From: Muribaculaceae bacterium
GTDB lineage: Bacteria > Bacteroidota > Bacteroidia > Bacteroidales > Muribaculaceae
Assembly: GCA_017621225.1 (NCBI GenBank)
Contig: JAGATN010000013.1
Location: 1-64,000, forward strand
Direction of reading: 5' to 3'
Length of the DNA: 64,000 nt
The notes below the pieces were generated by a model. The model was not told the origin of the DNA, searched no databases, and saw only the letters and a program-made list of their open reading frames with translations. The position numbers and the translations under genes are program-made. Positions 16,776-26,538 of this stretch are shown here, in pieces. Each line of letters starts with the position of its first letter. Position 1 is the first letter of the stretch.

Positions 16776-18422
16776 ATGGATAACCAAAATTCATGTGACA
16801 GAAACATCGAAAGCCGTAGTTGCGAAGAACAGCTATCAGCTTTAAGCCCCTTTGAACTAAAAAACAAATTGATAGAACTGGCCGAAGACGAGGCAAAGGC
16901 ATCGGCTCGTGTGTATCTCAATGCCGGACGAGGCAACCCAAACTGGATAGCCTCGACACCTCGTGCCGCATTTTTCCTGCTTGGTAAGTTTGCCATGCCC
17001 GAATGCGAGCGTGTATTTACAGATCCGTTAGGCATAGCCGGATCACCTTTAAAAAACGGCATCGGAGAACGATTCGAAAAATTTTTGGCCGACAATGCCA
17101 ACGAACCCGGAGCAAAATTACTTAAAGACACATTGGAATATCTCGTTAAAAAGGGTGCCGACCGCGAAGCAGTCATATTCGAATGGGTCGACGGAATAAT
17201 AGGCGATCACTACCCTACCCCCGATCGAATTTTGAAATTTACAGAGCTTCTGGTCCGCGATTACCTTGCACAGGAAATGGGCGACAACGCCGGCGACGCT
17301 CAGACCTACGATTTATTTGCCACCGAAGGCGGAACAGCCGGAATGTGTTACGCATTCGACTCCATACAAGCCAACCATCTCATTAAGAAAGGAGAAAAAA
17401 TGGCTCTTATGGTTCCCGCCTTCACCCCTTATATAGAGATACCGTCGCTTGACCGATTTTCATTCGACGTGGTAAACATAAGCGCCAATAAGGTAGACAG
17501 AGACGGCTATCACGAATGGCAATATCCCGACGAGGAGGTAAACAAGCTACGCGACCCGTCAATAAAATTATTGTGCATAACCAATCCGTCGAACCCGCCG
17601 TCGTACACGCTATCGCGCCACACTCTCGACTTGCTCATCGACATAGTAAAGCACGATAATCCGAACCTTATGATTGTGACTGACGACGTTTACGGCACGT
17701 TTGTAAATGACTTCCATTCGCTCATGTATGAATTGCCGCACAATACGATGTGTGTTTATTCATTCTCAAAATATTTCGGAGCTACCGGATGGCGTCTAGC
17801 AGTGATAGCGCTGAATCAGGACAACGTATTCGACAAGATGCTATCGACCTTACCCGAATCGGATAAGGCAAACTTAAACAAGCGTTATGGTTCACTGGCA
17901 GTAGAGCCCGAGAAAATCAAGTTCATCGACAGAATGGTTGCCGACAGCCGATTGGTGGCATTAAATCATACGGCAGGCCTGTCTACGCCGCAGCAAATAC
18001 AAATGTCGCTGTTCGCGGCCATGAGCCTGCTTGATACTGAGCAGAAATACAAAGCCAAAATGCAGTCCATAATCCACAAGCGCCTTGCCGCTCTGTGGAA
18101 AAACACAGGATTTACCCTGCTTCCCGACCCATTGCGCGCGGGATATTATTCAGAGATAGATTTTATGGTATGGGCCAAGAAATTCTATGGCGACGATTTT
18201 GCCAATTGGCTTGTAGACAATTACAATCCGCTTGACCTCGTAATCAAATTATCGCACAATCAAGCCGTAGTGCTCCTGAACGGCGATGGATTCGACGGTC
18301 CGGCGTGGTCGGTAAGAGCCTCGTTGGCCAACCTTGATGAAGAATCGTATCTGCAAATCGGAACGGCCATACATACTCTGCTGGAAGAATACCACGACGC
18401 ATATATGAAATCTCACAAATAA
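16776..18422 (+). CDS. aspD: bifunctional aspartate transaminase / aspartate 4-decarboxylase
   Basis: A 548-residue fold-type I PLP enzyme of the AspD family. It decarboxylates L-aspartate to L-alanine plus CO2 and also transaminates it. The large size compared with ordinary aspartate aminotransferases (about 400), the N-terminal extension with VYLNAGRGNPNW, and the ITNPSNPPSYTLS loop are typical. The PLP lysine is in VYSFSKYFGATGWR, and the aspartate binding the pyridine nitrogen is in IVTDDVYGTF. In some bacteria the enzyme works with an aspartate:alanine antiporter to make a proton gradient, but no antiporter gene is next to it. A promoter and terminator-containing leader lie upstream and a terminator follows. 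Confidence 0.93.
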   Translation: MDNQNSCDRNIESRSCEEQLSALSPFELKNKLIELAEDEAKASARVYLNAGRGNPNWIASTPRAAFFLLGKFAMPECERVFTDPLGIAGSPLKNGIGERFEKFLADNANEPGAKLLKDTLEYLVKKGADREAVIFEWVDGIIGDHYPTPDRILKFTELLVRDYLAQEMGDNAGDAQTYDLFATEGGTAGMCYAFDSIQANHLIKKGEKMALMVPAFTPYIEIPSLDRFSFDVVNISANKVDRDGYHEWQYPDEEVNKLRDPSIKLLCITNPSNPPSYTLSRHTLDLLIDIVKHDNPNLMIVTDDVYGTFVNDFHSLMYELPHNTMCVYSFSKYFGATGWRLAVIALNQDNVFDKMLSTLPESDKANLNKRYGSLAVEPEKIKFIDRMVADSRLVALNHTAGLSTPQQIQMSLFAAMSLLDTEQKYKAKMQSIIHKRLAALWKNTGFTLLPDPLRAGYYSEIDFMVWAKKFYGDDFANWLVDNYNPLDLVIKLSHNQAVVLLNGDGFDGPAWSVRASLANLDEESYLQIGTAIHTLLEEYHDAYMKSHK

Positions 18423-18451
18423 TTCATATCATTCACAACGCCTCTTATTGC

Positions 18452-18490
18452 AAGCAGGTGCGTTACTATCACGCAACGCACCTGCTTTTT
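18452..18490 (+). terminator. intrinsic terminator after aspD
   Basis: A 13-bp perfect stem (AAGCAGGTGCGTT / AACGCACCTGCTT) with a 10-nt loop and a T run, 30 nt after the aspD stop. Confidence 0.92.
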
Positions 18491-18518
18491 CACAAATTTA
18501 ATTGATAGCGTATTTCAC

Positions 18519-20120
18519 TTAATTGTCATAGTCATACTCAAGCTCATACGAACTTACATATAAGATGGCTCCATTGCCACCCGTAAAGTAATCGCCATAC
18601 TTGCTCGCCGAAGCAACTACGATTATGTAACGCGGAACGCGGTCGGTAGATACATATTCGATAGGTATGCGCACATCCATATATGAATCCATATCATATC
18701 CATATTGCACCTGGCCGTATGCAATAACGCCCGGATCGTTACGGTCGAACAGCCTACGGTCGCTACGTTTGGTCCTTATCTCATATGGCTCATCCCAGTC
18801 GCCGAGCGCGCACCAAACCACACAAGTGTCGGGTCGCCCTTTCAAGTCATCGAAACCCGACGATGCATGCGAAATGGGTGCCGTGGTGTATTTTATCTTT
18901 GCTTTCAGGGCCGTTGGGCGCATTGTAAAAGGCCGCCCGAACGACAACACACCATCCGTACCATCAGTGCGTACATAATATCCTGAGAACAAATTTCCGG
19001 AAGCAAGTTTTCCGAGCGACCCTATGCCAACGAATTTGGTCTGCAATTCGGCTCCGGCGTATCCCGTAAGCGAATTTATGTCGGAATGTGGCAAAGTATT
19101 GCTCGGGCCCAATATTGTGGCTCCTTTGTTTCCGGTACCCCAGAACGGCTCCTGATCTTTGCCCCACGGACACCATACCTTGCCATCAAGCCACCAGTTT
19201 TCGAAATTCGAGTTGGGCAATTGCACCACCTTGCCGGTGGTAAAGGTTACAATCTCGGTATGATCGTCGCCACTAAAGGCCCTAAGCTGATATTCGGTCT
19301 CAGCCGACAGATGCGATATGCAAGCCGAGAAGCTACCGCCGGCATCGGTTATCCAACCTTTCGGAACTTCCACCCAATCATTCGAACCGCTTTTACGATA
19401 TTCAAAGCCATTGTTCTTACCGGCTTCGGCCATTGCATAAGCCCAAGCCACGTTAGTCCACGCGTCAACATGGTCGATCGACACTCTCGATGACGCATGA
19501 TTGACCTCTATCGACCAGGTAGTGCTTCGCCCGAACTCCGATACCGTAATTTTAACCGGACGCGTGAAGTCAACTATCAGACCTCGCAGGTTTGGATGCA
19601 TGGTAGCAGTGGTTCCGGCCAATTTTATAGACTGGACTCTGATTTGCGATAACGAAACCGTCTCCGCCACATAGGCTTTAACCGTATGCGATTCGACATC
19701 TATCTCAGACGCGCCTACCTGATTGGCTATTTTAAAGTAACGCTCAATATCCTGAATAGCCGATACAGTCCACTTAAAATCATAATACAGGCCAAGAGTC
19801 ACTTCGTAAGGCGTAGTCAGGTCGATGCCCGATACGAACTCCATGGAATCGAGCATATATGCTCCGGGGGTTATGGCGCAATCGGTTACTTTTACATTCT
19901 TAATGTCGGCCTCCTCATTGAGAAACACCGTTACCACGCGATTTGCCGAATCGATCGACGCCACACGACTTTGGTGTGCGACTTCAAGACAAGTGAAGTT
20001 TGGCTGCGTATGAGGATATGGCAAATCATTTTCGATACATCCTGATGCCATGAAACAGATGGCCAAGGCTACGACCGACAGCCAAGGGAATCTACCCGAT
20101 ATTTTATTAAATGTGAACAC
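18519..20120 (-). CDS. PCMD-domain surface lipoprotein
   Basis: A 533-residue lipoprotein (lipobox near residues 25-28, MASGCIENDL). Residues about 40-220 hold two or three Ig-like beta domains with repeated DxANRVVTVFL-type and VESHTVKAYV strands. A fibronectin-III-like domain follows at about 225-295. The C-terminal part from about 300 (NSNFENWW) matches the PCMD domain (putative carbohydrate metabolism domain, a Bacteroidota jelly-roll type module). It is probably displayed on the cell surface and may bind glycans. That is family-level inference with no known substrate. Its start overlaps the stop of the upstream barrel gene by 14 nt. Last gene of a four-gene operon. Confidence 0.85.
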   Translation of the reverse strand: MFTFNKISGRFPWLSVVALAICFMASGCIENDLPYPHTQPNFTCLEVAHQSRVASIDSANRVVTVFLNEEADIKNVKVTDCAITPGAYMLDSMEFVSGIDLTTPYEVTLGLYYDFKWTVSAIQDIERYFKIANQVGASEIDVESHTVKAYVAETVSLSQIRVQSIKLAGTTATMHPNLRGLIVDFTRPVKITVSEFGRSTTWSIEVNHASSRVSIDHVDAWTNVAWAYAMAEAGKNNGFEYRKSGSNDWVEVPKGWITDAGGSFSACISHLSAETEYQLRAFSGDDHTEIVTFTTGKVVQLPNSNFENWWLDGKVWCPWGKDQEPFWGTGNKGATILGPSNTLPHSDINSLTGYAGAELQTKFVGIGSLGKLASGNLFSGYYVRTDGTDGVLSFGRPFTMRPTALKAKIKYTTAPISHASSGFDDLKGRPDTCVVWCALGDWDEPYEIRTKRSDRRLFDRNDPGVIAYGQVQYGYDMDSYMDVRIPIEYVSTDRVPRYIIVVASASKYGDYFTGGNGAILYVSSYELEYDYDN

Positions 20121-20973
20121 CTACTCCAAAATTTATATTAAACAAATTGAATTTAAAATTAGCTCCGCTGCTAAATCTCGACCCTTCCTCGATGTCGTTA
20201 GTACATTGCTTTTCATTACGAAGCTTTAGGCCAAACACGCCAAACGAAACATTGAAGCCCAAGTAATCGGTTATGAATATGCATACACCGGGGCTAAAAT
20301 TCAATGATGCCTCGGTTATTGTAGTGCGCGTGTCGCGAAGCACATTGTCATAATAACGCTTAAAGCGCGACGATCCCGACCCGAAGCTCAAATCCACTTC
20401 ATTGAATATGGCAAATCGTTTTTCGGTGCTGAGACCCACGTAATTGCGATAGAAAATGCCAATTGAATAGTTTGACGAATAGTAGCTTACATCTTTTATG
20501 TCGAAATTGATGTCCTCGCCTATGTCTACGGCAAGACGCCCCAAATCGGCTTCGCCTCGGGTGTAATTGAATTTCAAGCCCATTGCCTGATTGTTTCGTA
20601 TGAAATATCCGACGGTAGGCTTTATTGAATACTGCTTGCCTTTAAAATCGAAATCCTTTATTGCCGACAAAAGCTGAACATCATCGGCATCAAACTCGCC
20701 ATACGATGCAGTCAGGCCAAACACCCACGTGCGTTTAGGTATGATAAGAAAGTTGTAGAGCCCTCTGTCGAAACGCCCCAAATTACGTTCGGGAATTATC
20801 ATACTCACGGTATCATCGCCCACAATCACCTTTTCGTCAAGAATGTTGCGCGGTAATTTCGAAAACTCGGAGTATACCTCAAGAGTATCGTTATCTTGAG
20901 TCTGCGAATAAGCCACCGTGCATACGGAACCCATAATCGCCAGTATTATAATATGCAGTACATTCATAACCAT
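20107..20973 (-). CDS. outer-membrane barrel protein B of the PCMD operon
   Basis: A 288-residue protein with a signal peptide (about 1-23, ending VAYSQ), a short acidic linker and then a beta-barrel of about 220 residues that ends FNINFGVGVHI, a typical barrel C-terminus. It is paralogous to its upstream neighbour. Both share an IPK-x-TWVFGL/VPKGQWITG strand, an LLSAIKDFDFKGKQYSIKPTVGYF-like segment and a final N-F-N-L-F-x-I-x-FGV segment. It shares one base with the upstream gene (ATG over TAA region) and overlaps the downstream lipoprotein gene, so translation is tightly coupled. Function unknown, perhaps an anchor or channel for the lipoproteins. Confidence 0.78.
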   Translation of the reverse strand: MVMNVLHIIILAIMGSVCTVAYSQTQDNDTLEVYSEFSKLPRNILDEKVIVGDDTVSMIIPERNLGRFDRGLYNFLIIPKRTWVFGLTASYGEFDADDVQLLSAIKDFDFKGKQYSIKPTVGYFIRNNQAMGLKFNYTRGEADLGRLAVDIGEDINFDIKDVSYYSSNYSIGIFYRNYVGLSTEKRFAIFNEVDLSFGSGSSRFKRYYDNVLRDTRTTITEASLNFSPGVCIFITDYLGFNVSFGVFGLKLRNEKQCTNDIEEGSRFSSGANFKFNLFNINFGVGVHI

Positions 20974-21716
20974 TATAGATAAAATGCCACTCCAAATGAG
21001 ATGGAAAACAAATTGACTTTAAAATTCGCATGCTTTGAGTTTCGTTTCGACACGCTCACCTGATCGGTTATGGCTTTTGTATGAGTGTATCCAAACCCAA
21101 GCACACCCACATTTACCTCCAATGCCGAATAGTTACTCAAAAACATAATGAGGCCCGGTGACAAACCTACATTGAGGCCGAAATTACGTTCAAACGTACC
21201 GGTCAGGTTCTCATTAGTTCCATTTGAAATCTTTGATTGGCCGCCGCTCAATTCAAGCTGAAGTTCGTTAAACAAGCCGAAACGCATACTCGTGCCAAAC
21301 GACAGATAATTTCTCAAACAAGCCGTTCCGTAAAAATTGGAACTTATCGTAAAGAGATTATCGGCATCGTATGAGGTGCTTGAATCAAGTATTATCGACC
21401 CGTTCTCGACCATGGCTCTCGAACGACGATAACCGAACTTTGCACCTGCCGCAACATTATCGGCAAAACAATACATCAGCATCGGGCTTACTTTAAACGA
21501 ATAAGTATCGCCCGTAATTTTTTCAGCAATCAAAAACTGATAATTATCCTGATTACTCTGCGTATAATTGACACTTACACCCGTAATCCACTGACCTTTG
21601 GGTACAAACGAGACTCGTTGCAATCCCCTCGCAAATTTTTCCTGGGCATATGACTGCGGCACGATAAACAATGCCATCGCCAATATGCTCCAAATGATTG
21701 GCCTAAATTTTTTCAT
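20973..21716 (-). CDS. outer-membrane barrel protein A of the PCMD operon
   Basis: A 247-residue protein with a signal peptide (about 1-24, ending QSYAQ) and a compact barrel with strands such as QWITGVSVNYTQ and AGAKFGYRRSRAMV. It ends LFSISFGVAFYL. It is a paralogue of the next gene, probably from tandem duplication, with an identical layout except for the linker after the signal peptide. It lies 24 nt after the DUF4493 lipoprotein gene. I know of no assigned function for this barrel type. The co-occurrence with two PCMD lipoproteins suggests a surface assembly. Confidence 0.78.
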   Translation of the reverse strand: MKKFRPIIWSILAMALFIVPQSYAQEKFARGLQRVSFVPKGQWITGVSVNYTQSNQDNYQFLIAEKITGDTYSFKVSPMLMYCFADNVAAGAKFGYRRSRAMVENGSIILDSSTSYDADNLFTISSNFYGTACLRNYLSFGTSMRFGLFNELQLELSGGQSKISNGTNENLTGTFERNFGLNVGLSPGLIMFLSNYSALEVNVGVLGFGYTHTKAITDQVSVSKRNSKHANFKVNLFSISFGVAFYL

Positions 21717-21740
21717 TATATATGACTATGTTTCTTCCAA

Positions 21741-24266
21741 TTAATATGAGAACGACAACTGATCGACCCACAACGTGCTTCCGAACGACGAAGATACTTC
21801 CGGATCATCTACGGTTTTAACCTTGGCGGTTTCTTCTTCTATCGAACCAATCTTGGTGGTAGACGATATCATTATTTTCATTTTAGTGGCCTTAACGCCA
21901 AAATATTCATATTCAATAGGTATGCTGAATGCCGTATAACCCGAAACCGGGGTAAGAGCACCTGTCGATTCGGCTATCGTAACTTCTTCACCATCGACAA
22001 CGCCGAGTATGGCTATCCGCACAAGTCCGCAATCAGACACATCTTCAGCGCCGGCAGAGTATTTATAAAATCCATTCAGAGCCGAAGGCCGAGAAGCCAA
22101 TGCCACTCCTTCTTCGTAACTCTCGGTCATGGTTATCGGATCGAACTTATAATTTCCCAAAAACATTTTTCCGGCAGCGCGATATGATATTTCGGGAACG
22201 TTCAGACTATAATTGACATATGGCGGCGATTGCTGCTGATAAGGAGGTATCTCCTCGCCATCCAAATCCCACGCCACACTTTGCAGCTTAACGGCAAATC
22301 CGCCGCTATAAGCATCATATACGCCCTCAACCGACGGACACATGTACCACGTATTATGATTGCGCGCACTCCGGCAGAATGTTTTCTGATTGGTGTTGGC
22401 CCATACGCGAGGCGTCGTTACGTCAAACGACTTCCGGTTAACCTGGTTGAATATCCCTACGATGGTCTGAGAATACAATCCACCGCTCTGCATGTCGGAA
22501 TATTCAATCGTCTTTTTCTGATCCTCAAAATCGCCGTTGGGAATGGAGGCTACGCGCTCGGTAACCACGTTAACGCTTTTGCAGAAATCGCCTTTCGACG
22601 GATTTTCCATAACGGTAGCCCGTATGTCGTATGATTTTCCGGGAGTCAACCCTGACAAAATTATAAGTCCGCGCTCGGTATCGCGCGAAACCGACAACAA
22701 GCGCTCATCCCCGTCATACACATATGCCATCGCCGTTATTTTTTCTCGCAACGATTCATCTTCGGGATTTATACGTATTACGGCCTTTTGAGCATATGCG
22801 TCAACTTCAATTTCGAATTTAGGAGATATTCGCGGTATCTCGATATCTTTTTTCACCTCGCCACAATACAGCACACGCATCAACACGCTCGTCGTTCCGG
22901 TGCCGACCGACATCTTAACGACGAATTTCGTATCATCAACCGGCTCTACGGACTCTATTGCGACGTCGCGCCATTCGTCATTCTCAAAAATCTGAAAACC
23001 GACATTGCCTATTTCTTCCGGACGACAACATACGGTTACCTCCGTTTCGTCCACACCCACTATGGCCGGCGATATATATAGCACATCGACATCCACAGGT
23101 AGTACATCTATCTTAACAGTGGCCGGAGTCGATTCTTTGCCATCTTTATCGCGGGCAATAACGGAGAATTGTGCTTCGATGGAACTCGACACATAATGCA
23201 GGGCCGAGATTACATCAGTAATGTCAATCACCGCAAAATCAGATCCTACCGACAGCTTCAAGCCCATGCGTTCCATAAGCGCCAACGTATCTTTACTGCA
23301 CGAAAGAACGTCTACTTCAGAAGGCCATCCGGCTTCTATCAACTCAGCGGTACCGACCGACAGCACCATCGATTTCAATGTTGCCGATTCAGTCTTAAAC
23401 GCCAAACGGTTCTGTGGCTTAACGCCTTCGAACACCGACAAGCACTCACCCGAATCGAACCCCTCAGTGATCATAGTGGGAGCTGACGATGAAACAAATT
23501 CAGGAGTCAACGATATTATCACGTCATCGGTATGCATTTTTTCATCGAACGATATGGAGATTTCTGGTATGCCATCGCCCGACACCGACATATCAACGGT
23601 AGCGAGATAATAGTAACGCGCCAACGTGTTCGGTATGGTCAAAACGTATGCTTCTACCTCAGTGCCATCAGGCATGGCAAGCAACAACGAGACATCCAAA
23701 TCGCCAGGCAAAAGAAAGACGGGGCGCGTTTCGTCGGAAAAATATTCTATATACGACCCACCGTGGCTATGTAAACGCAACGCGCACTTTTTGAAATATG
23801 ACTTTATGCGATCCGAGAAGTTTACGTCGAGCATCGCATTTATAAGCTTACACTCTATCTGCGGACTAAGCGTTGCGCCATTAACCACCTCGCATTCTGC
23901 AATTCCATAAAAAAACGGACATCCTATCCCCTCTACCGGAACGCCTGCCGTAAATGCTTCGACAGTATACCGTCCGGGACGCAATGGATCGTCTGACGGA
24001 TAGTCGGCAATGGAAGGCCACAACCGTTTCAGCCCCGAAACGACATCGGTAATCTGTATGTTAAAGGCGTCTATGTCGGGCAATGAGTCGATCACGGTAG
24101 TGGTCACGACATCGGCGGCAACCACGACCTCGCTGTTCAGTTTTATCACCGGTTCAATGAACCCTGCTCCCGATTGGATGGTTTCGTGTTCATCGGAGCA
24201 TCCGGTAGCAAATATGATCAGAACAACGGATATAAAAGCATATATAAATCGACGAATAGCAATCAT
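21741..24266 (-). CDS. DUF4493 and PCMD multidomain surface lipoprotein
   Basis: An 841-residue lipoprotein (lipobox about 20-23, FATGCSDEH). The N-terminal 30-260 resembles DUF4493, a Bacteroidota module with the pattern PGRYTVEAFTAGVPVEGI and AECEVVNGATLSPQIECKLINAM, similar to fimbrillin-like adhesin domains. Residues about 270-580 contain several Ig or fibronectin-like repeats (LTPGKSYDIRATV). The last 250 residues, from IPNGDFEDQKK, form a PCMD domain like that in the last gene of the operon. First gene of the four-gene operon. Likely a surface-exposed, possibly glycan-binding protein. An adhesion role is also possible. Confidence 0.83.
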   Translation of the reverse strand: MIAIRRFIYAFISVVLIIFATGCSDEHETIQSGAGFIEPVIKLNSEVVVAADVVTTTVIDSLPDIDAFNIQITDVVSGLKRLWPSIADYPSDDPLRPGRYTVEAFTAGVPVEGIGCPFFYGIAECEVVNGATLSPQIECKLINAMLDVNFSDRIKSYFKKCALRLHSHGGSYIEYFSDETRPVFLLPGDLDVSLLLAMPDGTEVEAYVLTIPNTLARYYYLATVDMSVSGDGIPEISISFDEKMHTDDVIISLTPEFVSSSAPTMITEGFDSGECLSVFEGVKPQNRLAFKTESATLKSMVLSVGTAELIEAGWPSEVDVLSCSKDTLALMERMGLKLSVGSDFAVIDITDVISALHYVSSSIEAQFSVIARDKDGKESTPATVKIDVLPVDVDVLYISPAIVGVDETEVTVCCRPEEIGNVGFQIFENDEWRDVAIESVEPVDDTKFVVKMSVGTGTTSVLMRVLYCGEVKKDIEIPRISPKFEIEVDAYAQKAVIRINPEDESLREKITAMAYVYDGDERLLSVSRDTERGLIILSGLTPGKSYDIRATVMENPSKGDFCKSVNVVTERVASIPNGDFEDQKKTIEYSDMQSGGLYSQTIVGIFNQVNRKSFDVTTPRVWANTNQKTFCRSARNHNTWYMCPSVEGVYDAYSGGFAVKLQSVAWDLDGEEIPPYQQQSPPYVNYSLNVPEISYRAAGKMFLGNYKFDPITMTESYEEGVALASRPSALNGFYKYSAGAEDVSDCGLVRIAILGVVDGEEVTIAESTGALTPVSGYTAFSIPIEYEYFGVKATKMKIMISSTTKIGSIEEETAKVKTVDDPEVSSSFGSTLWVDQLSFSY

Positions 24267-24318
24267 TCAATCATAAATTCTTTAATAATACGCACAATTA
24301 CCTCGGCACGTTATACAA

Positions 24319-24753
24319 TTACTTGAAAGTAACAGCTCTATTAAACACGAAATTTGCAAGCGTATATATCACCATGCCAATCAGCGTAGCTACGCCATAG
24401 CCACTAAACGGCATTCCGAAAACGCTAAAATAAATATCGCCTATGGTGGTGTGTTCGGTCAGCACCCATGTGACAAACAGTTGCAATCCGTAGCACAGGA
24501 AAAATCCCACTACAAATTTAGCGGCCTCGCGAACCACTGCATTATGAGAATTAAACACCCATAATTTATTCCATAAGAAGGAGTTAACGAATCCGGCCAC
24601 GTATCCTATTGCATTAGATACCCACGGATTCATTCCCAACAGCCCCTTGCATACGTAAATGACAAATAGCGTGAGCGTGGTATTGATCACGCCTACCGCA
24701 GCGTAACGAACAAACTGCATCAAAGCTTTTCTATTGGCGTATGTCATATTCAT
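24319..24753 (-). CDS. GtrA family membrane protein
   Basis: The frame opens at 24786 inside nth, but the ATG at 24753 (MNMTYANRKALMQF) follows the nth stop (24758) and fits the family, giving about 144 residues. Four membrane helices are visible. The GtrA signature FVRYAAVGVINTTLTLFVIY lies near the N-terminus and FVFNRAVTFK at the C-terminus. Family members are thought to flip or help present polyprenyl-linked sugars for cell-surface glycans. No glycosyltransferase is adjacent. Probably co-transcribed with nth. Confidence 0.9.
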   Translation of the reverse strand: MNMTYANRKALMQFVRYAAVGVINTTLTLFVIYVCKGLLGMNPWVSNAIGYVAGFVNSFLWNKLWVFNSHNAVVREAAKFVVGFFLCYGLQLFVTWVLTEHTTIGDIYFSVFGMPFSGYGVATLIGMVIYTLANFVFNRAVTFK

Positions 24754-24757
24754 ATGT

Positions 24758-25402
24758 TCAATGGTTTTCGCTTTGATAGTATGCACAAAAATTCTTTATA
24801 CCGCAATTAAGACAGTCGGGGCGGCGAGCCTTGCATATGTAACGTCCATGCAATATCAGCCAATGATGGGCGCTCGGCACCATTTCAGGCGGTATGTTTT
24901 TTACAAGCGTACGCTCCGTTTCGAGCGGATTCTTGCTATTTTTAGTCAACCCTATCCGTTCGCTCACACGAAACACGTGAGTGTCGACGGCCATGGCCGA
25001 CTGATTGAACACGACCGAGAGTATCACATTGGCGGTTTTACGCCCCACTCCGGGCAATGACAGCAACGAGTCGATGTCGGATGGTACGATACCATTAAAA
25101 TCATCGACCAATTTTTGGGCCATGCCCACCAAATTACGGGCCTTATTGTTAGGATATGACACGGATTTGATGAACTCATAAATTTGCTCGGCCGAAGCCG
25201 CAGCCATATCATATGGCGTGGGGTATGCTTCAAGCAAAGCAGGCGTTACCATATTGACCCTCTTGTCGGTGCATTGAGCTGACAAAATCACAGCCACAAG
25301 AAGGCCGTAAGGGTCATCGTAATGCAATTCGGTTTTTGGCGTAGGCATCTCCCTCCCAAACCAATCCAACACATTCCGATAACGCTCTTTTATGGTCATC
25401 AC
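24758..25402 (-). CDS. nth: endonuclease III
   Basis: A 214-residue DNA glycosylase/AP lyase that removes oxidised pyrimidines. The helix-hairpin-helix motif LLSLPGVGRKTANVI carries the catalytic lysine of GRKTA. The conserved aspartate is in MAVDTHVFRVSER. The C-terminal iron-sulphur loop C-X6-C-X2-C-X5-C is intact (CKARRPDCLNCGIKNFC). Standard length. It lies 20 nt downstream of pheS on the same strand and just upstream of the gtrA-like gene. Confidence 0.97.
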   Translation of the reverse strand: MMTIKERYRNVLDWFGREMPTPKTELHYDDPYGLLVAVILSAQCTDKRVNMVTPALLEAYPTPYDMAAASAEQIYEFIKSVSYPNNKARNLVGMAQKLVDDFNGIVPSDIDSLLSLPGVGRKTANVILSVVFNQSAMAVDTHVFRVSERIGLTKNSKNPLETERTLVKNIPPEMVPSAHHWLILHGRYICKARRPDCLNCGIKNFCAYYQSENH

Positions 25403-25422
25403 ACAGAGGTATTATCCGGGTA

Positions 25423-26457
25423 TCATCTGGCGCTCCTGAACTCTTCGAGGAATCGTTTGTCGTTTTCAGAGAACATTCTCAAATCCTTAACCTGATATTT
25501 GAGATTGGTGATTCGCTCAACGCCCATGCCCAACGCATAGCCACTATATACCTTACTGTCTATGCCGCAAGCATCAAGCACGTTCGGGTCGACCATGCCG
25601 CAACCGAGTATCTCAACCCATCCGGTGTGCTTGCAGAACGAGCAGCCCTTTCCGCCGCAAAGATTACATGATATATCCATTTCGGCCGATGGTTCGGTAA
25701 ATGGGAAATAGCTCGGACGAAGACGTATTTTTGTCTCAGGGCCAAACATTTCACGAGCAAAGTAGAGCAACGTTTGTTTTAAATCGGCAAAAGAAACGTT
25801 TTTATCAACATACAGAGCCTCTACTTGATGGAAGAAACAGTGCGCGCGCGCCGAAATGGCCTCGTTGCGATAAACGCGACCAGGGCATATTATGCGGATG
25901 GGCGGTTGCGTTTTCTCCATCACCCTCGACTGAACAGACGAAGTATGGGTGCGCAGCAACACTTCGGGATTACGTTTGATGAAAAATGTGTCCTGCATAT
26001 CTCGCGCGGGATGATCGGCAGCAAAATTCAATGACGAGAACACGTGCCAATCATCTTCCACTTCGGGCCCTTCGGCTATGGTGAATCCCAAACGAGAGAA
26101 TATGGATATTATTTCATTTTTAACTACCGACAAGGGATGGCGCGACCCCAACGGCATGACTGCCGGAGTACGGGTCAGATCGATCGAATCGTCAACATTG
26201 TCAGCCAATTCCAACGCCTCGCGCAGCGAGTTGATTTTTTCCGTGGCAAAATCCTTAAGTTCGTTAAGAGGCTTGCCAATCTCACGTTTTTGATCAGGCG
26301 GGAGCTGTCTGAAGTCGTTGAACAATACCGATATTGTACCTTTTTTACTAAGATATTTTATTCTCAGAGTCTCTACATCTGCAATATTAGAAGCCTCAAG
26401 TGCCTCTATTTCAGATTTTAAGTTATTAATTTGGTCGATCATCGCGATATGAGTCAT
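25423..26457 (-). CDS. pheS: phenylalanyl-tRNA synthetase alpha subunit
   Basis: The frame opens at 26475, but a TAAATTTG -7 box covers 26473-26480 on this strand. The ATG at 26457, or the one at 26442 (MIDQINNLKSEIEAL), is therefore more likely, giving about 344 residues. An N-terminal coiled coil (about 1-85) binds tRNA. The class II catalytic domain follows with SRHPLSVVKNEI, RTHTSSVQSRVM, the motif 2-like HQVEALYVDKNVSF and the motif 3 GYALGMGVERITNLKY. A cysteine cluster CNLCGGKGCSFC sits near residues 265-280. The beta subunit gene is not in the window. It is divergent from tilS. Confidence 0.95.
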   Translation of the reverse strand: MTHIAMIDQINNLKSEIEALEASNIADVETLRIKYLSKKGTISVLFNDFRQLPPDQKREIGKPLNELKDFATEKINSLREALELADNVDDSIDLTRTPAVMPLGSRHPLSVVKNEIISIFSRLGFTIAEGPEVEDDWHVFSSLNFAADHPARDMQDTFFIKRNPEVLLRTHTSSVQSRVMEKTQPPIRIICPGRVYRNEAISARAHCFFHQVEALYVDKNVSFADLKQTLLYFAREMFGPETKIRLRPSYFPFTEPSAEMDISCNLCGGKGCSFCKHTGWVEILGCGMVDPNVLDACGIDSKVYSGYALGMGVERITNLKYQVKDLRMFSENDKRFLEEFRSAR

Positions 26458-26538
26458 ATTAATTTCTAACGGCAAATTTACAAAAATTTCCTTTCATACC
26501 GTTCATTGCAGCCAGAATAGTTTTAACTTTGTAATGGA

